This document shows positions 15,443-24,594 of a stretch of DNA of 37,705 nucleotides, piece by piece. Numbering within the stretch: the first letter of the stretch is position 1; each line of letters begins with the position of its first letter. The position numbers and the translations under genes were made by a program. The stretch comes from Planctomycetota bacterium. GTDB taxonomy: Bacteria > Planctomycetota > Planctomycetia > Pirellulales > JADFKK01. The notes beneath the pieces were generated by a model. It was not told the DNA's origin and ran no database searches. It worked only from the letters and a program-made list of their open reading frames with translations. The DNA lies in the NCBI GenBank assembly GCA_022564995.1, contig JADFKK010000038.1:1-37705 (forward strand), in the 5' to 3' direction.

Positions 15443-17068
15443 TTACCTTCGAGTAACCGCCGCCGTCTTCTCGCCGGCCACGACCTCGAACTCCACCGAC
15501 CCCTGGCCGAATTTGTTTCCCTGAACATCGGTGACGTCCAGCGTGAGCGTGTGCGTTCCGTCATACATTTGCTCGGGCAGTTTGACGTAATAGGAGATGA
15601 AGAAGTCGCGACGGTAGTTTCGACATCGATCCGTAATCGTCTTGAAGGCGGTCCCTTGGCCGACGACCCGTCCCTCGCTATCGAACACCCGATAACTGCT
15701 TTTCAGCTCGGTGCGATATTTGGGGATTTGGCCGCTTTTTTGCTCCCGTTCGCTAACGAAGTTCCGTACCTCGGCGTAGAGCAGCACCTCTTGCTGAGGG
15801 CGAAACGTGTTGGTAGCGAATGGCTCAACGACGCCGAAGTTGACCACCTTCTGACAGAGCGCGACGTTGTTGACTTCGAGCGAGGCCAGCTTGCCGATGT
15901 GATCGGCCGCCTGTCGAAATTGGTCGGTCACCTTGGCCAGAATCGCCTCGGGCGGCTCACGCTCGTCACGGTCGTGCTGCATGTACTGATCGAGCCCGCC
16001 AATGGCCGCCTGCAAAAACTTCTGATGGGCCAGTCGCTGCGGAGTGCTCATCGATCTGCCTCTTGGCAAGTCGGCCAGCGCCTCTTGTTTGTAACCGGCG
16101 GTCAAATAGAGCAGCCGCAGCCGAGCCTCGAGCGCCAGGTCGAGCGTTCTGTCCGGAGCCGACTCGCGTTCATCCTCCAGCGCGTCGACCGCAGCCAGCA
16201 CGTGGTCTTGCCAGCGATACGAAGAGGTGTCTCGTAAAGCTGGCTCGCTGTACGTCGTCTGATCGATTCGTGCCCGCCGATTGGCACGTGCCGCTGGTTT
16301 CGACCATGACGTTTTTCTTTCTGGCGGCTGAGCGGACAGCGGAGGGCTCGCCGTTCGTCGGATCTTTCTTCGTAGCGGATTGCGGGCTGGCACGCGCCAT
16401 GGGGGCTCGTCGGCTGTCGGCGCCTCGTCGTGCCAGGGCGGCTGAGACGGTGGCCGTTCGGCTGACGGAAGCAGACGCGGTGACTCGTACCGCGGTGACG
16501 CGGTGGTCATGTCACGCCGGACGGAAGCAGGCCGCGCCAGACGTGCTGCGTCGAACACCCACCCTCGCGAACCAGTGCCCGAGGCGGTCGAACGCTTCCG
16601 TGGTGCTTCGGCCAGCGGCGGATCGCGATCAGCCGCCGCCCGCGCTTCGAGCTTCTCGGCTCGGCCGTTGAGCGTTGCCGTGAGGCTCGGTAAGAATTCT
16701 TCGCGAATTGTCGGCTTGGTGCGAGCCATTGCGTCGAGTTGTTCTTGTCGACCCACGGCCGTCAATCCGCCAGCCGCTTTCAATCGATCGAGGGCGCCAA
16801 CGAAATCTCGCCAGCGGGCCGTGGTCGGCTCGGGTTGAGTCTTTGGTCGCGGCTCCTCGTCTGTGCGTGAGACCATCTCGCCGCGCATCTCTTCGCCGAG
16901 ACGTCGCCGCTGAAAGTTTCGCAGAAATCGTTTGACCTCGACGGAGTCCGGATCGCTCGAACTGACCAAAGTGATCTTGTCCTGTGGGCCAAGCAAGGCA
17001 CCACAGCCGGTCGTTGCGGCTGCCGCGGTGACCAGCAAAACGATGATCGAAGATTTAGTGATAGACAT
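15443..17068 (-). CDS. Planctomycete lipoprotein of unknown function
   Basis: The start at the ATG 17068-17066 gives about 541 residues with signal [20 protein letters not shown] and lipobox cysteine in TTGC. The middle (about residues 100-300) is Pro-, Arg- and Ser-rich and of low complexity, probably disordered. The C-terminal 250 residues look folded: a helical part ([20 protein letters not shown]) and then a beta-rich domain ([40 protein letters not shown]) like an immunoglobulin-type fold. I recognise this as a recurrent planctomycete protein without an assigned function. It sits between purH and the oxidase gene, seven bases from the latter's start. Confidence 0.72.
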   Translation of the reverse strand: MSITKSSIIVLLVTAAAATTGCGALLGPQDKITLVSSSDPDSVEVKRFLRNFQRRRLGEEMRGEMVSRTDEEPRPKTQPEPTTARWRDFVGALDRLKAAGGLTAVGRQEQLDAMARTKPTIREEFLPSLTATLNGRAEKLEARAAADRDPPLAEAPRKRSTASGTGSRGWVFDAARLARPASVRRDMTTASPRYESPRLLPSAERPPSQPPWHDEAPTADEPPWRVPARNPLRRKIRRTASPPLSAQPPERKTSWSKPAARANRRARIDQTTYSEPALRDTSSYRWQDHVLAAVDALEDERESAPDRTLDLALEARLRLLYLTAGYKQEALADLPRGRSMSTPQRLAHQKFLQAAIGGLDQYMQHDRDEREPPEAILAKVTDQFRQAADHIGKLASLEVNNVALCQKVVNFGVVEPFATNTFRPQQEVLLYAEVRNFVSEREQKSGQIPKYRTELKSSYRVFDSEGRVVGQGTAFKTITDRCRNYRRDFFISYYVKLPEQMYDGTHTLTLDVTDVQGNKFGQGSVEFEVVAGEKTAAVTRR

Positions 17069-17170
17069 GCGCGTGGGCGAATCGACGGGGCCGTCGTTTG
17101 CCAGAGGCAAAGCGGAGCTGGGAGAAAAGCGGCCGGATAATAGAATAGTCCGCCCGGTGAGACAAGGCAG

Positions 17171-17190
17171 ATTGAGTGCTAGCACTCAAT
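17171..17190. promoter_or_regulatory. 20-bp perfect palindrome across the purH stop codon
   Basis: ATTGAGTGCTAGCACTCAAT is a perfect palindrome without a loop. It contains the purH stop codon (17186-17188) and lies about 100 bases before the lipoprotein start at 17068. The half-site GAGTGCTA/TAGCACTC is the same word as in the HrcA operator CIRCE, but the halves are joined back-to-back without the nine-base spacer, so it is not a standard CIRCE. It could be an operator for the downstream genes. Confidence 0.5.
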
Positions 17191-18760
17191 GCCGGAAGTG
17201 TCTTCGCCCGGTGATCACCATCGGCAGGCCGTGCTGGTCGCAGGCGGCGATGACTTCGTCATCTCGGCGAGAGCCGCCGGGCTGAATGAATGCGGCGATG
17301 CCTGCTTCGGCGGCCATGTGGATCGAATCGCCGAAGGGGAAGAAGGCGTCGGAGCCCAACACGCTGCCGGCGGTGCGATCGCCGGCTTTGCGGATCGACA
17401 GCTCGACCGAATCGACGCGGCTCATCTGTCCCGCGCCCGTGCCCCATAGCGTCCGATCCTTGCACAGCACGATGGCGTTCGATTTGACGTGGCGGACCAC
17501 GGCCCAGGCGAATCGCAAGTCTTGCATTTGCTGGTCGGTCGGCTGAGTCTTGGTCGGCACGGTCCATTCGCCCTCTGGATCGTCCAGCACGTCGCTATCC
17601 TGGACCAACAAGCCGCCGGCGATCTGCCGCACCTGTTGCGTGGTCCGCGATGACTCAAGCGGGCCGACTTCCATCAGCCGCACGTTGGCCTTCCACTTGG
17701 GACGGGTGGTGAGAATCTCAATCGCCTCGGGAGAAAAATCGGGGGCAACGATCGCCTCAATGAAGTGACCCGGCTCGGCGAGCACTTCGGCCGCCGCCGC
17801 GTCGAGCTTGCAGTTGAAACCCAACACCGATCCGAACGCGCTGACGGGATCACCGGCCATTGCCTGGCGAATCGCCTCGCCGGCCGTTTGGGCCGAGGCC
17901 GCGCCGCAGGGGTTACTGTGTTTGAGCACGACCGCGGACGAGCCACAGAGCGAGCGGACCAGCGACAGGGCACTGTCCAAGTCGAGCAGGTTGTTGTACG
18001 AAAGTTCCTTGCCGCTCAACTGTCGGGCCGCGATTAGATTGGCCCCGTTGGCAGCGGATACACTATACAACGCCGCCTGCTGATGCGGGTTTTCTCCATA
18101 GCGGAGGGTCGCCTTGCGGCGCAACGAGAGGTTCATCGTCGCCGGGAAGGTCTCGGCGGACTCTTGCGCTGCGAAATAATCCGCAATCGTCCGATCGTAT
18201 TGGGCCGTGTTGGCAAAGGCCTCGCCGGCCAACCATCGGCGCAGATCGAGCGTGGTATTACCCTCGGCCGTGACTTGCGAGAGAATCTCGGCGTATTGCG
18301 ACGGATCGGTGGCGATCGTCGCAAACGCATGGTTTTTGGCCGCCGCCCGCACCAGGCTCGGCCCGCCGATGTCGATCTGCTCGATGGCCTCGGCCACCGT
18401 TACGCCCTGGCGGGCGATGGTGGCCTCGAACGGATAGAGGTTGACCACGACCAGGGCGAACGTCTCGATGCCGTGATCGTCCAGCGCCTGCATGTCGTCG
18501 GGGCGATCGTGGCGGCAGAGAATCCCGCCGAAGACCTTGGGGTGCAGCGTCTTCAGCCGCCCGTCCATCATCTCCGGAAAGCCGGTGTAGGCCGAGATAT
18601 CCTTGACGGCCACTCCTTCGCTCTCCAGGTGCCGCCGCGTGCCGCCCGTGCTGTAGATTTCGACCCCCGCGGCGGCCAGCCCGCGGGAAAAATCGGCCAC
18701 CCCCAGCTTGTCGCTAACGCTAATCAGGGCGTTTTTTATCGTGGGCAAAGTCATGCCCAT
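17186..18760 (-). CDS. purH: Bifunctional purine biosynthesis protein PurH
   Basis: The 524-residue length is standard for PurH. The N-terminal IMP cyclohydrolase part (about 1-200) shows [37 protein letters not shown] and [15 protein letters not shown]. The C-terminal AICAR transformylase part shows [35 protein letters not shown] with the catalytic Lys-His pair, and [20 protein letters not shown]. It carries out the last two steps of IMP synthesis, formylating AICAR with 10-formyltetrahydrofolate and then closing the ring. Two in-frame ATGs (18760 and 18754) are possible starts. It is placed upstream of a lipoprotein and an oxidase gene on the same strand, with 118 bases between. Confidence 0.96.
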   Translation of the reverse strand: MGMTLPTIKNALISVSDKLGVADFSRGLAAAGVEIYSTGGTRRHLESEGVAVKDISAYTGFPEMMDGRLKTLHPKVFGGILCRHDRPDDMQALDDHGIETFALVVVNLYPFEATIARQGVTVAEAIEQIDIGGPSLVRAAAKNHAFATIATDPSQYAEILSQVTAEGNTTLDLRRWLAGEAFANTAQYDRTIADYFAAQESAETFPATMNLSLRRKATLRYGENPHQQAALYSVSAANGANLIAARQLSGKELSYNNLLDLDSALSLVRSLCGSSAVVLKHSNPCGAASAQTAGEAIRQAMAGDPVSAFGSVLGFNCKLDAAAAEVLAEPGHFIEAIVAPDFSPEAIEILTTRPKWKANVRLMEVGPLESSRTTQQVRQIAGGLLVQDSDVLDDPEGEWTVPTKTQPTDQQMQDLRFAWAVVRHVKSNAIVLCKDRTLWGTGAGQMSRVDSVELSIRKAGDRTAGSVLGSDAFFPFGDSIHMAAEAGIAAFIQPGGSRRDDEVIAACDQHGLPMVITGRRHFRH

Positions 18761-18837
18761 GGTTTACGCGCTCTGGTGCGTTTGGTCAACCACCCAGCCC
18801 CGCTTGCGGCGCAGCAGAGCGTCGACGCTCACCCCCA

Positions 18838-18882
18838 GTCCCGGACCCAACCCCGGACCCAACCCCGGCCTTCCGGCCGGGG
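18838..18882. repeat. Short tandem words and a GGCC hairpin (family G)
   Basis: An 11-base unit of the type CCCGGACCCAA is repeated twice from about 18839 and then runs into the perfect hairpin CCCCGGCC-TTCC-GGCCGGGG (18863-18882). The hairpin resembles the one at 10459-10474 (GGCC-GGAA-GGCC). It lies in the gap 18761-18914, upstream of purH, with no gene seen there. Confidence 0.6.
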
Positions 18883-18914
18883 CTGTTGGCCCTCGAAGGA
18901 TTTGCTTTAAGGCG

Positions 18915-19200
18915 TTATTCGCGCGACCGACGACGACGCCCCATTGAAGCGACCCCCGTCAGTCCGAGAAGGGCCAGCGTCATGGTGCCGGGCTCGGGGA
19001 TGGGGCTGAAGTAGTCGCGGCTGGCCAGCACGTTTTCGTAGTGGGCGGCTTCGGTATGAAAGCCGGACCGCGCCGCGTCAAACATTTTGCCCGTATTCTG
19101 AGCGGCTATTTTCCGAGCGTCCCCCACGTAGGCATGTGTTCGCACCGCTTGGACCGCGCCGGCCTGCGATCTCGGCATCGGCAAGGTAAACAAGCCCTCA
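18915..19200 (-). pseudogene. Remnant of a PEP-CTERM protein gene (C-terminal part only)
   Basis: On the minus strand the frame ending at 18915 closes with a clear PEP-CTERM sorting tail: IPEPGTMTLALLGLTGVASM followed by GRRRRSRE, that is the PEP motif, a membrane helix and a basic tail. The preceding residues (AARKIAAQNT-like and MFDAARSGFHTEAAHYENVL) look like genuine protein, but further upstream the frame becomes Arg/Ser-rich and runs under the oppositely transcribed gene at 19331. No signal peptide is present. I infer that the 5' part has been lost and only a tail remains; the 5' boundary given is approximate. A very short intact gene starting at an internal Met is possible but would not be exported. 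Confidence 0.5.
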
Positions 19201-19330
19201 TGTCCCTTCAAGCCGGCCCTTTCGCATTCAACTGGCCGCTGGGCGAGACTCGCGGTATACTGTCGGTAGGCTTGTAGGCGGCAACTTTTCGCCTGCCGAA
19301 GGCAAATCTTGACTGCGTGAGGACTGCCGG

Positions 19331-20413
19331 ATGCTTGGATTCTTTCGCTGGATCGCTGTCGCATTGGTCGTTTTGTGCCATGTCTGGCACGGCGCTGGCT
19401 TGTGTGCTGACGATAAGACGCCTGACAAAGCGAAGCTGAAGGACGCTGCGAAGCCAAAGGGCACTGCGGAGCTTAAAGTCGCCAGCCCCCAGGAAATCCG
19501 CGCTTGGATCGAACAGCTCGATAGCGCCAGCTTCCGCCAGCGAGAATCGGCCACGCGGGCGCTTCAGTCGGCCGGCAGCGTCGTGATCGGCCCCATCGGC
19601 CAGGCTGTCGACCAGCGAGGCCCCGAGGTCGCCTGGCGGGCGGTGGTCGTGCTGAAGGAAATCTGCATCAGCGGCGACGCAACGAGCAGCGACGAAGCCG
19701 CCGCCGTTTTACAGAAGCTGGCCGAGAGCAAGAATCGGTCGATTGTGGCCGATGCGAAGCGGGCCTTGGTGTCCTGGAAACAGGTCCGTCAAGAGCGAGC
19801 CATCGCACGGATATCACAACTCGGCGGTCGCGTTTCGATAAGCGGCACCACGATCTACCGGCTGGTGCTGGACGAAAACTGGCAGGGCGACACGGGCGAC
19901 CTGCGGCTGCTGACTCATCTTAGTGCGGTCAACTGGCTCGACCTGCACGGCGAAAAATTCACCGACGAGGCCGTGCCACATCTGGTCAAGATCGCCGGGC
20001 TGGCGCGTTTGAATCTCTACTCGACCGCCATCTCCCTCAAGGCGGTCAAGACGCTAGAGGCCCAAGCACCGCACACGAAGATCTTTTGGTTTGGAACCGC
20101 CGTGCTGGGCATCACCGGCGACATCACCGGCACCGGCGGTGGCGGCAAAGGCTGTCGCATCATCAGCGTCTATCCCGGCACCGGTGCCCATCAGGCCGGC
20201 GTGCAGGCGGGCGATTTGATCACCAAGCTCGATGACGAGACGATCAAGAGCTTCTCCGAATTGACCCGCGCCATGGTCGCCAAGAAGGTCGGCCAAAAGG
20301 TCAAGATCGCGGTATTGCGTGGCGAAGAGAAACTCAGCCTGGAAGTCACGCTCGGCAAACGATCGCAGATCCAGCCACGCCAAGTGCTGCCAGTGCCGTT
20401 TCCGGCGCCGTAA
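19331..20413 (+). CDS. Secreted HEAT-LRR-PDZ protein
   Basis: This 360-residue protein has GAGGA about seven bases before the ATG. The signal peptide is MLGFFRWIAVALVVLCHVWH with a cut near GLCA-DD. A Lys/Ala-rich linker is followed by a HEAT-like helical region (about 60-150, with RQRESATRALQSAGSVVIGP), a short LRR part (LRLLTHLSAVNWLDLHGEKF, LARLNLYSTAISLKAVKTLE) and a C-terminal PDZ domain (about 270-345: IISVYPGTGAHQAGVQAGDL, ITKLDDETIKSFSEL). The carboxylate-binding loop may be degenerate. No protease domain is fused, so it probably acts as a periplasmic scaffold. The order HEAT-LRR-PDZ is a planctomycete-style domain shuffle. Confidence 0.82.
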   Translation: MLGFFRWIAVALVVLCHVWHGAGLCADDKTPDKAKLKDAAKPKGTAELKVASPQEIRAWIEQLDSASFRQRESATRALQSAGSVVIGPIGQAVDQRGPEVAWRAVVVLKEICISGDATSSDEAAAVLQKLAESKNRSIVADAKRALVSWKQVRQERAIARISQLGGRVSISGTTIYRLVLDENWQGDTGDLRLLTHLSAVNWLDLHGEKFTDEAVPHLVKIAGLARLNLYSTAISLKAVKTLEAQAPHTKIFWFGTAVLGITGDITGTGGGGKGCRIISVYPGTGAHQAGVQAGDLITKLDDETIKSFSELTRAMVAKKVGQKVKIAVLRGEEKLSLEVTLGKRSQIQPRQVLPVPFPAP

Positions 20414-20442
20414 TTGCCGTTTGATGTGAGGCGTAGTATAAT
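20414..20442 (+). promoter_or_regulatory. Strong promoter-like site for a leaderless message
   Basis: TTGCCG (20414-20419) and a perfect TATAAT (20437-20442) are separated by 17 bases. The expected start of transcription is at about 20449, the A of the ATG of the truncated DUF433 gene, and there is no ribosome-binding site. This implies a leaderless message; expression has not been shown. Confidence 0.5.
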
Positions 20443-20448
20443 CGGGCC

Positions 20449-20610
20449 ATGAAACCGATCACTTCCACACATATTGAACTGGACCCGGCAAAGTGTGGCG
20501 GTAAGCCCCTCATCGCCGCAGCGCGAATTCGCGTCTGGGATATTTACGTCGCAAGTGAACTCGGCGGTCTTTCGCCTTGCTCAGAAACTGGCCGGCTTGG
20601 ACGCTTTTAA
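20449..20610 (+). pseudogene. Truncated DUF433-family antitoxin gene
   Basis: The 53-codon frame from the ATG at 20449 starts MKPITSTHIELDPAKCGGKP and has the DUF433 core CGGKPLIAAARIRVWDI (residues 16-32). It then runs through ASELGGLSP and loses family similarity; a normal DUF433 protein continues for about 25-30 more residues with helices that recognise DNA or the toxin. The stop codon (20608-20610) lies inside the left arm of a repeat element that begins at 20604. DUF433 proteins are usually antitoxins paired with DUF5615 PIN-like toxins; no toxin gene follows. I infer a decayed toxin-antitoxin module, perhaps cut by the repeat. Confidence 0.66.
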
Positions 20611-20796
20611 CTAGCCCAGGCATTTATGCCTGGGATCCCGGCGCCGCGCCCCCCTTTCTTTTTTCCCCTTTAGGGGGATTGATCGCCAAAATCATGGGAC
20701 GGGCGCCTTTCCGAACCGCAAAACCCCTAAAGGGTGACGAAGTGGAGGGGACGCGGCGTTCGGATCCCAGGCATAAATGCCTGGGCTAGTTAAAAG
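20604..20796. repeat. MITE-like inverted-repeat element, family C (35-bp perfect arms)
   Basis: Arms at 20604-20638 and 20762-20796 are perfect 35-bp inverted copies. Each arm contains the hairpin CCCAGGCAT-TT-ATGCCTGGG. Inner inverted words continue the symmetry (CCCTTTAGGGG near 20666, CCCCTAAAGGG near 20725). There is no transposase gene. It interrupts or abuts the DUF433 fragment on its left side. Confidence 0.88.
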
Positions 20797-20839
20797 TCTG
20801 GTGGCAGTACTCAAACTTCCGATACCTTGACTAACCCTG

Positions 20840-23068
20840 ATGTCCGGCGAGATCGACTCAGCCACCCAACCTTGCCCGCTACCACCCATGAAAAAACCAA
20901 AATCCGGCGGCGGGTGGCCCGCGATTGCTTACGCACTCTCCAAGTCTCGCGAGATGGGCGGGCTGTGGCGGACTTGGAAGGCGATGCGCAGCAAGAACGC
21001 CTGCAAGACGTGCGCTTTGGGCATGGGCGGGCAGCGCGGCGGCATGGTCAACGAGAGCGGCCACTTCCCCGAGGTTTGCAAAAAATCTCTGCAAGCGATG
21101 GCCGCCGACATGCAGGCGGGAATCCCCACGGAGTTTTGGCAAATCAACACGATCGCCCGACTGCGGGCCCTTTCGCCCAGACAACTCGAACACAGCGGGC
21201 GGCTGGTCGAGCCGGTGCTTTACGAGCGGGGCGAAGAGCGATACCGACCGATCTCGTGGGACGAGGCAATCGGGCGAATCGTCGATCGCTTGAAACAACA
21301 CGCCCCCGACGAGACGTTCTGGTATTTCAGCGGACGCAGCAGCAACGAGGCCGGCTTTCTATTGCAGATGTTCGCCCGGTTGTACGGCACGAATAACGTC
21401 AACAATTGTAGCTATTACTGCCATCAGGCCAGCGGCGTCGGTTTGTCGAGCGTCACCGGCAGCGGCACCGCCACGATCGAACTGGACGACCTAGAGCAGG
21501 CCGACCTAGTGTTCTTGATCGGCGGCAATCCGTCGAGCAATCACCCGCGATTGATGCGCACGCTGATGCAGGTCCGCCGTCGCGGCGGCGAAGTGATCGT
21601 CATCAACCCGGTGATTGAGACCGGGCTGGTGCGGTTCCGCGTGCCGAGCGACGTGCGAAGCCTGCTCTTCGGCAGCCGCATCGCCAGCCTATACGTGCAG
21701 CCACACATCGGCGGAGATTTGGCCCTGTTGTACGGCATCGCCAAGCGGATCGACGAGATGGGAGCGATTGAGCAGGCGTTCTTGTCGGATCATTGCGACG
21801 GCGGCGAGGAGCTGATGCGGCGGCTCGGCGAATTGTCGTGGGATGAAATCATCACCAAGAGTGGCGTGAAGAAAAGCGAAATCGATTCCATCGCCGAGCG
21901 TTACGCAGCGGCCAAGAATGTTGTCTTCAGTTGGACGATGGGCATCACACATCATGCCCATGGGGTGCAAAGTGTGCAGGCGATCGCCAATTTGGCCCTG
22001 ATGCGCGGCATGGTCGGCCGCCCTCATGCCGGGCTGATGCCGATCCGCGGACATTCCAACGTGCAGGGCATCGGATCGGTCGGCGTTGCGCCGAAGCTCA
22101 AACAGGCGATCTTCGAGCGGCTGGAAAATCACTTCGGCGTAGAACTGCCTACGACGTCGGGCCTCGACACGATGGCCTGCATGGAAGCGGCGGCCGCAGG
22201 GCAGGTGAAATTCGGCTTCTGTCTCGGCGGAAATCTGTTCGGCTCGAATCCCGACTCCGTGTACGCCGCCAAGGCGCTCGGCAATCTTGAAACCCTCGTC
22301 CAAATGAGCACCACGCTTAACACGGGTCACGCCCATGGGCTGGCTCGCGAGACGATCATCCTGCCGGTGCTGGCCCGCGACGAAGAGCCGCAGCCGACAA
22401 CACAAGAGTCGATGTTCAACTACGTGCGGCTCAGCGACGGCGGCCCGCGACGACACGCAGGGCCGCGCAGCGAAGTCGAGGTGATCGCCGAGATCGCCGC
22501 ACGAGTTCTCGGCAGCAGCGGCCCGGTCGATTGGCGCGCCATGCGCGACACGGGCCGCATCCGCGAGGCAATCGCCGCAATCGTGCCGGGCTTCGAGAAG
22601 ATCGGGCAGATCGACCGCACCAAAGAGGAATTTCAGATCGCAGGACGGACGTTTCACCAGCCGACGTTCGGCACCGATAACGGTCGGGCGAAAATCCACA
22701 CGCACGACCTGCCGTCGCTGGCTGGCAGTGAAAACGAACTGCGGCTGATGACCGTCCGCAGCGAGGGTCAGTTCAATACGGTCGTGTACGAAGAGCACGA
22801 CCTGTACCGGGGGCAAGATCGTCGCGACGTGATCTTGATTCATCCCGACGACGTGGCGCGACTCGGCTTGCAGGAAGATCAACGCGTCACGGTCCGCAGC
22901 ACCACCGGCGAGATGGTCGGCGTGTTGGTGCGGCCCTTCGCCGACATCCGACCCGGTAATGTTATGATGTATTTCCCCGAAGCCAACGTGTTGGTTCCCC
23001 GCACCGTCGATCCAAAGTCGCGCACCCCGGCGTTCAACGGGGCCGTGGTCACGATTGTGGCGTGGTAG
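20840..23068 (+). CDS. FdhF/YdeP-family molybdopterin oxidoreductase (formate dehydrogenase-like)
   Basis: This is a 742-residue protein; the ATG at 20888 (MKKPKSGGGWPAIAYAL) is a likely alternative start and fits the family N terminus better. A Cys pair C55/C58 (ACKTCALGMGG) sits where this family has its CxxC. The molybdenum ligand is predicted at C194 in NCSYYCHQASGVGL; there is no selenocysteine. Further marks are FLIGGNPSSNHPRLM, the pterin-binding GMVGRPHAGLMPIRGHSNVQ and a C-terminal dinucleotide-binding domain (DDVARLGLQEDQRVTVRSTT, ending NGAVVTIVAW). The family includes E. coli YdeP and, as I recall, the Fdh4 type of formate dehydrogenase in methylotrophs. Cytoplasmic: no Tat signal. 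No FdhD-like accessory gene or redox partner is adjacent, so substrate is unproven. Confidence 0.86.
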   Translation: MSGEIDSATQPCPLPPMKKPKSGGGWPAIAYALSKSREMGGLWRTWKAMRSKNACKTCALGMGGQRGGMVNESGHFPEVCKKSLQAMAADMQAGIPTEFWQINTIARLRALSPRQLEHSGRLVEPVLYERGEERYRPISWDEAIGRIVDRLKQHAPDETFWYFSGRSSNEAGFLLQMFARLYGTNNVNNCSYYCHQASGVGLSSVTGSGTATIELDDLEQADLVFLIGGNPSSNHPRLMRTLMQVRRRGGEVIVINPVIETGLVRFRVPSDVRSLLFGSRIASLYVQPHIGGDLALLYGIAKRIDEMGAIEQAFLSDHCDGGEELMRRLGELSWDEIITKSGVKKSEIDSIAERYAAAKNVVFSWTMGITHHAHGVQSVQAIANLALMRGMVGRPHAGLMPIRGHSNVQGIGSVGVAPKLKQAIFERLENHFGVELPTTSGLDTMACMEAAAAGQVKFGFCLGGNLFGSNPDSVYAAKALGNLETLVQMSTTLNTGHAHGLARETIILPVLARDEEPQPTTQESMFNYVRLSDGGPRRHAGPRSEVEVIAEIAARVLGSSGPVDWRAMRDTGRIREAIAAIVPGFEKIGQIDRTKEEFQIAGRTFHQPTFGTDNGRAKIHTHDLPSLAGSENELRLMTVRSEGQFNTVVYEEHDLYRGQDRRDVILIHPDDVARLGLQEDQRVTVRSTTGEMVGVLVRPFADIRPGNVMMYFPEANVLVPRTVDPKSRTPAFNGAVVTIVAW

Positions 23069-23154
23069 GATGATCATCGTCCGCTTGCCGGTTTAGCCCC
23101 GTGCCCGATATGATTGACGTTTCGCCCTCGGGCGCGACCAACGGTCGCGGCTTT

Positions 23155-24594
23155 ATGGACATGAATCAGCGTCCGCCCAACATCCTCTGGATTTGCTCCG
23201 ATCAGCAGCGTTACGACACAGTCGGCGCGTTGGGCAATTCGCAAATCCGCACGCCGCACGTCGACCGGCTGATCCGCTACGGCGTGTCGTTCACGCGCGC
23301 CTACGCCCAAAGCCCCGTCTGCACGCCCAGCCGGGCTTCGTTTCTCACCGGACGATATCCCCGCACGACGCGCTGCCGACAGAACGGACAGGACATTCCG
23401 CCCACGGAACAGTTGGTGACGCGAATCCTGGCCGACGCCGGCTATACGTGCGGTCTGTCGGGCAAGCTGCACTTAGGCTCTTGCGCCAACGGCCGGGTCG
23501 AACCACGGATCGATGACGGCTACACGGAGTTTTATTGGAGCCATCATCCGCCGCCCGACTGGCCGGAGAATCAGTATACGCAATGGCTCACCTCCAAGGG
23601 CGTCTCATGGGACGAACTCTACTCTGGGCCGGAGTATCACTTCGTCAAGGAAGGCATCCCGGCCGAGTATCACCAAACGACGTGGTGCGCCGAGCGGGCC
23701 GTCGACTTTATCTCCCGGCATCGCGCTGCAAACAACGACGGCCCCTGGCTGTTCAGCGTCAACTTTTTCGATCCGCATCATCCGTTCGATCCGCCGGCTG
23801 AGTATCTCAAGCGATACAACCCGGCCGAGATGCCGGCGCCGAAGTTCCGCGAGGGCGAATTGGACAATAAGCCGCGATTTCAACAGCTCGATCACGAATG
23901 GGCCCATAACACGCCGGGCTATTTTCACACGGCCGGCATGACCGCCGAGGATCGCGGCTATGTAACGGCCGCCTATTGGGCGATGGTCGAGTTGATCGAC
24001 GACGCCATCGGGCGGATGATCGAGGCACTGCGCGACACCGACCAACTCGACAACACGCTGGTCATCTTCATGTCCGATCACGGCGAGATGCTCGGCGATC
24101 ACGGCATCTATCTCAAAGGGCCGCACTTTTACGAGCAACTGGTCCGCGTGCCGCTCGTGCTGCGTTGGCCGGCACGATGCCAGCGTGACCTGCGAGCCGA
24201 CGGGCTGGTCGAACTGATCGATTTGGCCCCGACCCTGCTGGATGCCGCCGGCGTACCGGTGCCGCTGGCCATGCAGGGCCGCTCGCTGCTGCCGATCCTT
24301 AGCGGCGCGGCCGATCCCGATCATCACCGCGATCACGTCTTCAGCGAGTATTACAACTCCTGGACGCACAAGGACGCGTACTCAACGATGCTGCGCACCA
24401 GCGACAGCAAGATCATCGTCCATCACGGCAGCGAGCCGGGCGAATTGTACGATCTGGCGGCCGATCCCGATGAGTTCGACAACCTTTGGAACAGGCCGGA
24501 AGCGGCCGGCCTGAAAACCGAGATGCTCAAGCGGGCCTTCGACGCCAGCGTGTTCACCATGGACCCGGCGCCAGAGCGAGTCGGAGAATTCTAG
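23155..24594 (+). CDS. Sulfatase (type I, formylglycine-dependent)
   Basis: Start chosen at the ATG 23155 (MDMNQRPPNILWICSDQQRY), close to the conserved N terminus; the frame is open from a GTG at 23101, and the ATG at 23161 is also possible. About 479 residues. The sulfatase signature CTPSRASFLTGRYP holds the cysteine converted to formylglycine. Metal-binding groups are in ILWICSDQQ and FMSDHGEMLGDHG, with KLHLGSC and NFFDPHHPFDPP in between. No signal peptide is visible, unusual for planctomycete polysaccharide sulfatases, which are often exported; a cytoplasmic substrate or a misjudged start is possible. Phosphonate or phosphodiester hydrolase activity is an alternative for this fold. Its stop codon is formed by the first bases of a repeat. 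Confidence 0.88.
   Translation: MDMNQRPPNILWICSDQQRYDTVGALGNSQIRTPHVDRLIRYGVSFTRAYAQSPVCTPSRASFLTGRYPRTTRCRQNGQDIPPTEQLVTRILADAGYTCGLSGKLHLGSCANGRVEPRIDDGYTEFYWSHHPPPDWPENQYTQWLTSKGVSWDELYSGPEYHFVKEGIPAEYHQTTWCAERAVDFISRHRAANNDGPWLFSVNFFDPHHPFDPPAEYLKRYNPAEMPAPKFREGELDNKPRFQQLDHEWAHNTPGYFHTAGMTAEDRGYVTAAYWAMVELIDDAIGRMIEALRDTDQLDNTLVIFMSDHGEMLGDHGIYLKGPHFYEQLVRVPLVLRWPARCQRDLRADGLVELIDLAPTLLDAAGVPVPLAMQGRSLLPILSGAADPDHHRDHVFSEYYNSWTHKDAYSTMLRTSDSKIIVHHGSEPGELYDLAADPDEFDNLWNRPEAAGLKTEMLKRAFDASVFTMDPAPERVGEF

Noticed and set aside
17171..17190. Standard CIRCE heat-shock operator
   Set aside because: The half-sites are adjacent rather than separated by nine bases, and no groES/groEL/dnaK gene follows. 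Kept only as an unexplained palindrome.
21689..23077. 462-codon minus-strand frame opposite the molybdopterin oxidoreductase
   Set aside because: The plus-strand gene has clear family motifs throughout; the antisense frame has none.
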